NCBI GenBank assembly: GCA_014529385.2
Contig: CM043944.1
Location: 55,723,768-55,787,767, forward strand
Origin: Adiantum capillus-veneris
Lineage: Eukaryota > Streptophyta > Polypodiopsida > Polypodiales > Pteridaceae
Reading direction: 5' to 3'
DNA: 64,000 nt
Shown: positions 55,618 through 64,000 of the stretch, piece after piece
How positions within the stretch are numbered: the first letter of the stretch is position 1
Layout: each line of letters opens with the position of its first letter
Notes under the pieces: generated by a model
Seen by the model: the letters and a program-made list of their open reading frames with translations, nothing else
Told to the model about the DNA's origin: nothing
Databases searched by the model: none
Program-made: the position numbers and the translations under genes

Positions 55618-57176
55618 TGAGGCAAGCTTTTCCATGCATGGGAACCCTCCCATATATCTTTGCCCTTTTACCAAAATATTTCCTATTATATAAGTTACTT
55701 TTGATTTTTCTTCCCTTTTTCACAAAAGTTTTAGCCTTTATTAAATAAATAAGACTTATGCTAATCAATCACGATGTAGCATAAATACGTAAGCTTTCTT
55801 TGTTGATATCTCTTTTGACCTTAAATATTAAATATATATAAATTACATTATATAGTTTAGTATTTTCTAATATATTTTTCATGTATATATATTATTCCAC
55901 CCTACCAAATATTTTATTCACTAGTTTTCATTTTCAAACCTCAACCCCACTTTCAAATTTCAATAATACCTCCATCTAGATGATTGCCAATCTTTTTAAA
56001 ACTCTAGGTCATGTTTTCATACACATGAAGGAGCTTACACTTGAAGGCAAGAGAGAAGTCCACTCAAAGGGGACCACCAAAAGACCTTTGCAGCCACAAA
56101 TAATACATTATTTGGCTGAATTTTTTAAGTAGAGAAGAACCCCGAATCTGAAGGAGCGTTCAACATGAAAGATGTAGCTCGTGATCTCAAATTTTAGCTC
56201 AACTTTTTTTTCAGAATTTTTGGAGTTCTGAACACGGAGATATGATTTTTGTAGTGGACCCCAGTTTTCTCGTGTAATGGTGACACAGGCCATCCCCAAT
56301 TTTCTTCCCTTTAGAATGGCTATGGTTCTACAAGTCTTCAAGCATGATTACAAGAGACAAGGCTCTTTTAATGAGGTCTTGGCAAGTCTAGAGCGATTCT
56401 ATCACCATTTTTGGAGGATCCATCCTCATCAACAACTATCCACCTTTGACAATATCTCTTGTAAATTTCTTACCTCTCTCTTCTCTCCCTAATAAGATTA
56501 TGTCTAGCCAAAGCTAGACTATTGTAAATATCTCCTATCCTCTACATCCTACCCACATTCTCTCATCTTCTCTCTCTATTGACTCTGATATTTTAAATAA
56601 TGAGGAGACAAGATGGGAGCCATAGTCACATGCACCCCATTTTCCTAGTCACCAAAGTGGGACACTCACCTCAAATAGAAATATTGCTAAATCCTCCCCT
56701 CCTTCCCTATATAAGGAGGCCATGAGAGCTCACTAAGGGGGAGAACACACACACACACACACACACACACCTATCCATACACACTCTTGTGCTACATGCT
56801 TGTAGCATGAACCCTAATCACATAATCACAACACCATCATCATCACCATCACCATGCACAAAAAATGAGCACCACACCTCCACACCACTTGTAATTAAGG
56901 GTTGAAGGCACAATTTCAAGAAGAAGAAGGGTGGACACACTCATGATATTCCTCGTCATCAACTCCCATCTCTCCATTATGCCTCCTACGATCTTGTTCC
57001 CTTCTCATTTTCCTGCCATACGCTACCTATTGTATTCATCTTTTGCAAGCAATCAACACACTCCATCTTGGTGCCATACTTTGTGTCGCTTTGGATACAT
57101 CTCATTGTGAGTATGGTATATGCTTGTTCCTTGCCATTTTTTTTTCTGCTTATGTTAAGGTGTGCGGATCTGCCAC

Positions 57177-57222
<46 letters not shown>

Positions 57223-57594
57223 CTCTTCCTCTCATATTCCTATCATCTTGCTACTTACATCTTGAGGTGTGCGGATTCGCCACCTTTTGTATGAGAAGTG
57301 AGCATACTTGCATGTATCCCCGACCTCGTTATCTTCCTTACTACATGCACGAGTAGCGAGCCCATTCTCACTCACTCACCACTCCTCTCACCTTATTCTT
57401 TGACCACCCCCATTTCACATTTGGGTGTGGATCTTGAAATTGTTTTCCATGGCATGTTTCATTGTGTATATATATGCGTCTTAGCCGCATATTTTGCTAG
57501 GTGGTGCCCCTATTGCGTATTCCCCATGATGAGGCCATTGTGCATAGTCTTGGTGTAGAGGCCACCGGGTCTATTTTTTCACTTCCGCCTCTCA
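55618..57594 (+). repeat. 3' LTR of the Tat-like element
   Basis: 1977-bp partner of the 5' LTR, with the AC arrays of different length (56744-56770 and 57180-57219). Confidence 0.95.
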
Positions 57595-58659
57595 GTGTGT
57601 ATGTTCTTTCTCTAGCCCCTACAATGAGGGCTTGTCTCCCCTTGTGTAGGGATATGCATTGACTTTGTGGATCACCTTACCCCCTCAAGCACCTTAGTCA
57701 TGGAGCACCTCAAGCATATAATAGTTCTGATGAGTAATCATTAACTTTCGACAGTTATATGATTTCAGAGGATGATTCAAAATTGGGTTAGTCATGTTAC
57801 CGAAAGTAGACAATTTAGTAGTTGTACTAGCTAAGACTCAATTATGTATGATTGTAACTTTGGTTGATGTACTTTACAATCGATATGGAGCACCTTAGCA
57901 CCTTAGTCATTAAGCACCTCAAGCACCTTAGTCAACAAGCACAAGAAACACAACAAGCACCTTAGTCAGCAAGCACGATAATCACCTCAAGCTTAGGCCG
58001 GGTTCCCACCTCAAGCTCAACCCTAGCTTGTGTAAGGTCAAAGGAATTTTAACACTAACCTTTGGAGGTCTTTAATGAAGCTAAACCTAAGGAATTTAAG
58101 ATCCATTACCTAGCCTTGCTCTTTGATAGACTATCTCTCATTTGGACCACCCTTTACCATTGGCCCTGTGTTGAGATAGATCTATAAGCACATGTCTATA
58201 TTCTAACCCTTGTTCTCGTTTATTATCCTGCATTAAATGATCAATTTAATATGAGAAAATTATTTGGGTTGGTTAGATATTAGATTTTATGACATTATCT
58301 CTCTCTTGAAATCATAGTCGTCCTCAACTTTGAGGTAGAATACATAAAACCTTAGTCATTAGTCAATGTTTCTTAGTAGGTAGAGGATCCCTTTTTACCC
58401 TATGACATCATTCCAAGATGGATGACCAATCCTTTTGGTGCTTGGGAGACGTAGATGCCGCAAGCATGTCTTCTCTTTAGTCCATTTCATACTCCCAAAG
58501 TAGAGTGACAAATTCTACTTGGTGTTTGAGAGACATCGTCATCACAAACATGATTCTAAGCATACATACTACTTAAATTTGTGCACAATAGAAGGAGAAT
58601 TAGTCTTAAGAGACAAAAACATTGGTCATTTAAAAGAAATTTGGACATTTGCTTACTCT
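57595..58659. other. Non-coding spacer with short CACCT-rich repeats
   Basis: No gene. From about 57680 to 58010 the phrases AGCACCTTAGTCA and AAGCACCTCAAGC recur imperfectly. The LTR belonging to gypsy element C may lie here but no partner copy is in the window. Confidence 0.5.
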
Positions 58660-60843
58660 AATGTAGCATTGTAAGCATTGACAAGGTTCATACTATCCTT
58701 AAGTTGTATTCCTTGCATCCATCTAGCATCTTCAAAAGGATAATTTTTGAACTTAATAAGATATCGCCAGATAATCTTAACATGTCGTAGTACCTTGTCT
58801 TCATGCTGAAGGATAGCTTCGGGTTGTAGCACCTCTTCTTAGTCTTTGATTTTGGGAGGGTCTTCAATAATTGGTTCACTTGGTGGCTCTCCTTTGTAGG
58901 GCTCAAGTAGGCTCACATGAAAAGCATTGTGTATGAGCCAATGGTTGGGCAGCTTGAGTTGATAAGCAATCTCATTGATTAGCTTCAAGATTTGAAAAGG
59001 ACTATAGTATCTTTTCGCTAGTTTAACATAATACTTTTGATGGCCCGTAGGAGTTTTGCCCGTCGTTTGCCTCAATTGAGCCTTGGGAAACTTAAATAAG
59101 ACCCAATCATTTTCTTTAAATGTTAAGGCCCTTCTGTGCTTATCAGCAACAACTTTTTGCCTTTGTTGAGAGATGCATATAGCCTGCTTAATCTTTTGAA
59201 AAGATTCTTGTAGGTCATGGCTATACTCATCGGCAGTGAAGATCTTCCCATGTACTTTAAGTAGCAAGGGACTTTTAGGTCCTCCCTCTATGATTTTAGA
59301 AGGTGCTTTTCCCATTGAAGTATGAATATTATTATTGTACGCATACTCTACAAGAGGTAAGTATATTGTGAGTGTTGATCTACTTTTGTAACATGTATTT
59401 AGTAGATTGACTATCATAAGACTGGCTATCTCACTTTCGGCATCCATTTGTGGGTGATAGGCCGAAGAGAAATTCAATCTTGTACCTAGATTATCAAAGA
59501 GACCTTTCCAAAAATTACTGGTCATTTTAGGATCCCTATCTGACACGGTGGATGTTGGAAATACATGGTGTTTAAAGATCGAGGATATGAAGAGAGTTGC
59601 CATTTGGTGTGCCTTAATAGTCTTTTTGATAGGAATAAAGTGTGCTTGCTTGCTAAACCTGTCGACTATTGTCCATATTTCCGTATTCCCATGGATAGAC
59701 TTGGGTAATCCATGGATATACTCTCCCATGGTGAATTAGGGTTTGGTAATGGATGGAATAGTCCCGATTGCTTCCATGTATCATGTTTAGTATTTTGGCA
59801 TACCACACGTTTTGAAACATACTCTTGTATGTCCACTTTCATGGTAGGCCAATAGAAGTACGTCTCTACTCCTTGAATTGTAGGTTGAACACCGCTATGC
59901 CCCTCATAGGAAGGAGCATGGGATTCATACATGACGTTCTCACGAAGGAAGTGGATAATACATAGCCTATTGCCATGGAGAAGATAACCATCCTGCAAGG
60001 TGAATGGTTCCTATTTCTTCCCCAAAGCAAGGGCTTACATTATGTCTTTAAAGTCAGGGTCAGTAGCATACTCATCTATCATAGAAGATATCATTGTGAG
60101 TTGCTATAGACAACGCATTAACTTTTGGTCGTAGTGAAAGTGTATTGGCCACTTGATTTTTCTTACCAGCAATGTGAGCAATATGAACATAAAATTGCGA
60201 CAGAAAATTTTCCCACCTCATTTGTTTGTCAAAAAGCTTGGTTTGCGTCATGAAGTACTTGAGACTTTGGCGGTTTGTTCATAAAATAAATGGAGTCCCC
60301 AATATATAGTGCTTCCATGTGTCTAGGGCATGTAAAACAATTAAAAGCTCTTTCTCATAAATGCCCAAGATCCATTCATGCGTATTGAGCTTTCGGCTCT
60401 CATATGTATTGCATCCCCTTCTTGAAGTAAGACTGTTCCAAGGCAATCACCATAAGTATCACATTGGACCTCAAATGGCTTTGAGAGATCTGGAAGCATA
60501 AGGAATGGTTGGGAGGTAAGCTTGTCTTTGAGCTTGTCAAAAGCATCTGGCTCCTTAGCAGTCCATGAGTACTTAACATTATTCTTTGTTAAGTCATGTA
60601 ATGGTCATGCTATTTGAGAGAATTTAGCTATGAAGCGTCTATAGTATGCACACATACCAATAAAGCTTCTTAGCTCATGTAGATCCCTTGGGTTAGGCCA
60701 TGCTTTTATTACCTCTCCAACTTTGATGTATCCATATGGATACCATCTTGAGAGATAATATGACCGAAGTATTGAATTTCTAAAAGGAAAAAATCGTTTT
60801 TCTTTTGATTGATAAAAAGATTGTTTTTCCTCAATGCTTGAAA
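58660..60843 (-). mobile_element. Gypsy element C: truncated chromodomain Ty3/gypsy, RT end to chromodomain
   Basis: On the minus strand 60843-60650 gives the RT thumb (LEIQYFGHIISQDGIHMD, AWPNPRDLHELRSFIGM). RNase H traces follow (KPFEVQCDTYGDCLGTVLL) with many stops, then the integrase and a chromodomain (about 58850-58665: HEDKVLRHVKIIWRYLIKFK, YPFEDARW). The 5' two-thirds are missing; the right edge is abrupt where the element at 60852 begins. Confidence 0.8.
58839..59729 (-). pseudogene. Gypsy element C: integrase core and C-terminus (296 open residues)
   Basis: KSIHGNTEIWTIVDRFSKQA, then the second catalytic Asp in STVSDRDPKM and a Glu in MDAESEIAS, which is unusual beside the common TDGQTE. 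The C-terminal part has YYSPFQILKLINEIAYQL and HNAFHVSLLEPY, followed by a chromodomain in a shifted frame. The first catalytic Asp (ISMDY) is in the overlapping upstream frame 59998-59666. There the zinc-binding part reads YVSKRVVCQNTK, with one metal-ligand Cys changed to Arg. Confidence 0.85.
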
Positions 60844-61460
60844 ACTCACCTGATTAAACTAATTCCTATTTTCTCATTAGTCTACTTCTTCTTTACATTT
60901 CTGCACTCTCATATTCTAGATTTGAGAGAGGTATGTACTTCTTGCTATTAACCACTCCTATTCTTCTATAAGCATTCGATTTGTGATATTTAGCATCACT
61001 AATTAGGTTGATTAAGTTGGGTCTTAATCTTGTAATTAGTGTGTGTGCCCTATTGTTTGCTTGTGTGTAAATAGGTTTTATGAAACTCTAGCACCATTCA
61101 CCTCGTGTGTGTAGCCATTGATGAAGTGCCGTGATTGGCATGTGGTGATTGGAGAGGAGCCAACACCAATGTAATTAGTGCGTGTTTATTGTTAGTGTGC
61201 TTGGGGTTTCTAGCCTATGGTACGTTGGACTTCGATGGGCTTGATGTGTGTAGGAGTTGATTGATGAATGATTAGAGTATGATTAGAGATAGTCTTGCCA
61301 TGGCTAATCTCTATTTGCATTGGAGAGGTGTTATCTTGAATCCTCTATTTCTATTCATTCAATGCTCGTGCTTCCATGCCCTAGCCGGGTTGTCGATCCA
61401 CGAATTTGATAATTTTGTGTGGGTTGCGATTAGGTCGTTGCTACAACACCTCCCAACATT

Positions 61461-61478
61461 TGGCACCGTTGCCGAGGA
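61461..61478 (+). other. Primer-binding site of the 60852 element
   Basis: TGGCACCGTTGCCGAGGA lies two bases after CCCAACA, two changes from TGGCGCCGTTGCCGGGGA, the site typical of plant Athila/Tat gypsy elements. Confidence 0.8.
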
Positions 61479-63570
61479 TCTATAACCTAAGCTAGTGAGT
61501 ATAGGATGTTTAGAATAGAGTAATTTCATTACTAATTTTTCGGTTTTTGAGTGTGTATAACTCAATTTTGGTTTGATTTGATGATGGTGTGCAAGAAATT
61601 GATGCTAAGGTTGAGTTATGAATATCCCAAACCCCCAATTCCACACCCAATTTACTAAATTCATACTAACCCTTGCTAATTTTGCTTCATTTTCATGCTA
61701 ATTGTACTAATTTCATGCTAATTTTCACTAATTTTTGACTAACTTTGCTAACCTAACCCCCCACTAGCATTGAAGCGTAATGTATATTCAATCCCCTTGC
61801 AAGAGGTGGAATCATCACTCTAATCAAGCTAATTGTGCTAATTTATGCCTAATTCGATGATTTGAGTGTTTTATTTTTGACCTACAATGTTCAACTTTGG
61901 AGCCGATTTGATGGTGCACACACTTGTGTGTGTAATGATGCATCTTTGCGTGGAGCAAAGGAATAGCTTGGAATGTGATTACAATGTAAGTGCACTCACT
62001 TGCTCATGTCAATTCCTGATTGATTAATGTGGTTCAATGTGTGCTAACTATTTGCTAAAATTAGTTGTGTAACTCAATTGACTTACACTTTGCACCTAAT
62101 TTGATTCACTTGGAATGAAATTGATGGTCAAATTTTGACTAATGAACCTTGTGTGTATCAAAATAATGCTTAATTCTCATCAAGAATTCATATGTGTGCA
62201 TAAAAATCATTGTGTGTGTAATGCACCAAAGAGGGAAAAAAACTGTCAAAAAATTCAAGTGTGTGTGCACCTAATGTTGAGTGTGTGCATGCATATAAAG
62301 TGATGGAATTGATGGTATATGAGTATGCAATCATGAAATTGATGTGTATGGTAGGCTAATTCAATCATTGGATAAGCCTAAATGCCAAAAAAATTGGGCA
62401 AAATTTGAGTGTGTGTGCCTATCCAAGACCACTTGATTTTCTATGATTGATGGTCAATTAAGGGCACCTAAATGATTTTTAATTGTAAAATGTTCATGAA
62501 AAGTGTGTGTAATCATTAGGTGTAAGCCTAAACGCATTACCAATTGAGCCAAATTTGATCTTTTGTGCTTAATTTTTGAGCGTGTGCATTGCTTGATTGG
62601 GTAAAAATAGTGCTAAATTTTTAGAAATTAAGCATGCACGCATTCACTTATGCTTGATTGATTGCAATTTGAGCATTGCAATGAGGAATTGATGTAATTT
62701 TTGCATAAAATTTTGGCCTAAATTTGGGTGTGTGTGCCTACTCAATGACATGTGCAATCCGGTGCTTGAATAAATAATTGGTATTTTTTACCATTTATGA
62801 GATTAATTTGGCCAAATAGTTGATATATGTGTCACAATTGGCTTGGGCATTTGAGATAAATCACTCAATTGGTACTCAATTGTGTAGATTTTTAGTGATT
62901 TCCATGCTAATGATGAATCAATTTGATGAACATGGAAAAAATGCACTAATGTGTGTATCCAATGAGAAAATGAATAATTGGTTTTGGTTGCCAATTATGA
63001 TGATTAGAAGACCGAAAAAGTTGATGCACATAAGATTGACTAACTTGGGATGATTCAATTGGTATTCTATTGAAACGATTTTTATGCATATTATCATGGT
63101 GATGTACGACAAATTGACTGATCATGGTAATTTTGCATTGAACAATGTGTCTATTTGTGGCCCAAATCGAACTACGGGTATAGCTAAGATAAACCTAATT
63201 AGGGTTGAATGAGAAATTCATTTTGCGATGATGGTAAAATGTGCTTGGATTGGTCAAGAAGAAGCTAATCACTCAAAGTTGCATAGGCATTATTCAATTG
63301 GTGGATTTGAAAACAAACCTTTGTGCATGAGTTTAACAAACCACCCCTTTGAAGTAAGATTTTGAAATTTTGAAGAGCAATTGGCTTAATTTTTATTGCA
63401 TAATCAAGTGTGCATCTTGCTTTCATGTGTGTGTGCAAGGCCACATTATTGACCGCTACAAGCATTCGGAATGGGCTTTATGCATGTACGAATCTCAATT
63501 ACATGGGTATGTTGAATCAAGCATAAGAGTTGTGTCATAATGAATGAAAAAAAAATGCATGTGCTTATCA
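61479..63570. other. Non-coding interior of the LARD-like element
   Basis: AT-rich with many GTGTGTG words and imperfect local similarity (AATTTTGAGTGTGTG-like phrases recur). No retroelement domains or host genes seen. Confidence 0.55.
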
Positions 63571-64000
63571 GAAGGGAGGAAATTGGATGGTTGTGCATAA
63601 TGTTCCCAAGTCACTTTGTATAAGTCTTGGGCTCATTGGGAGTTCCAAAGTTGTATATGCTAGATAGAGGGCTCAAGCTTAAACCCATAGTAGAAGGGAT
63701 TGTGGTGAAAGCCTTTAAAAGGAAGCTTTTATGCAAGGAGGCTTCATTCTTGAGTATCCACTCTTGAGGATCCACTTTTGAGAGCTCTCTCTCTTGAATG
63801 TTCACTTTATGGCCTAGCATTGAGCTTAATGTCCATGCTTAAGAGGCTAGTGCTAATCCATTGTAATTAGAGTAAGCTCTTCTTGATTAATCTAATTCCT
63901 ATTTTCTCATTAGTCTACTTCTTCTCTACATTTCATTATGTCATGAAGTAGTAGTACATTCTCATTATTCTAGATTTGAGAGAGATATGTATTTCTTGCT

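Larger units (their letters stand above)
44455..57594 (+). mobile_element. Tat-like Ty3/gypsy retrotransposon (13.1 kb) with long LTRs and a second RNase H
   Basis: LTRs of 1977 bp at 44455-46431 and 55618-57594 start TGAGGCAAGC and end at CA. They are very similar, differing by scattered substitutions and by AC-repeat length. A GTGT duplication (44451-44454 and 57595-57598) flanks it. Order: extended primer-binding region, pre-gag ORF, gag, protease, RT (split by a 2.7-kb insertion), RNase H, a second RNase H, integrase, purine tract (TTAGGGGGAGGGCTT). Dual RNase H and an extra ORF are known from the plant Tat/Ogre branch of Ty3/gypsy. Frameshifts and TAG codons make this copy defective though the LTRs suggest a recent insertion. 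Confidence 0.93.
60852..64000 (+). mobile_element. Coding-free LTR element (LARD-like), 5' LTR truncated, 3' LTR cut by window end
   Basis: 60852-60950 matches 63885-64000 (ACTAATTCCTATTTTCTC, TTAGTCTACTTCTTC, ATTCTAGATTTGAGAGAG). The left copy continues to 61458 (CCCAACA), followed by a primer-binding site at 61461. A purine tract (GAAGGGAGGAAA, 63571-63582) precedes the right copy, which seems to start between 63584 and 63601. The left LTR lacks its first ~290 bp. The ~2.1-kb interior has no coding sequence, so it depends on another element's proteins. Confidence 0.65.

Overview
The window is plant nuclear DNA from a large, repeat-rich genome. It holds one recognisable host gene, a three-exon part of an HY5-type bZIP light-signalling regulator on the minus strand (7248-8638). 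The rest is transposable elements, microsatellites and non-coding spacer. A vascular plant is certain enough. Fern or other seed-free plant would fit the PPR debris and the long CT/GA tracts, but that is only a guess.

Layout. 1-1792: a decayed LINE ORF2 on the minus strand. 2264-2920: a decayed LINE-type ORF1 on the plus strand. 7248-9006: HY5 and its leader, with a 150-bp CT/TG/AG repeat able to form a hairpin in intron 1; its upstream DNA (about 8968-9660) is copied again at 17435-17990. 11057-16604: a young, nearly complete Ty1/copia element (minus) with CACCT target duplications and a 2-nt lesion at the reverse transcriptase active site. 17030-17341: a possible tRNA-derived SINE. 18550-27355: a second LINE (plus), split by a copia element (20729-25879, AATGG duplications). 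28168-40845: a three-level nest. A plus-strand gypsy-type element with TAGAT duplications and almost no gag-pol contains a minus-strand chromodomain gypsy (28544-35936, GATAC duplications), whose 5' LTR contains a 1461-bp TG...CA insertion (34402-35862, CTGG duplications). 43035-43376: PPR-repeat remnants. 44455-57594: a 13.1-kb Tat-like Ty3/gypsy (plus) with 1977-bp LTRs, a second RNase H and an extra ORF before gag, itself interrupted by a 2739-bp insertion (49824-52562). 58660-60843: the pol 3' part of another chromodomain gypsy (minus). 60852-64000: a coding-free LTR element cut by the window edge.

The most unusual observation is the primer-binding region of the Tat-like element. It is complementary not to the usual ~18 nt of a tRNA but to exactly 45 nt, corresponding to canonical tRNA positions 32-76 (anticodon loop to CCA) of a tRNA with anticodon UGU. 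The pre-gag ORF starts two bases later and carries its own CCHC zinc knuckle. A ~150-bp module in the LTR of this element is also found, inverted, in both unrelated-looking TG...CA insertions, suggesting these are solo LTRs of sister families.

The genes do not form an operon or pathway. The biology here is one light-signalling gene in a heavily TE-invaded neighbourhood, with several datable layers of insertion.
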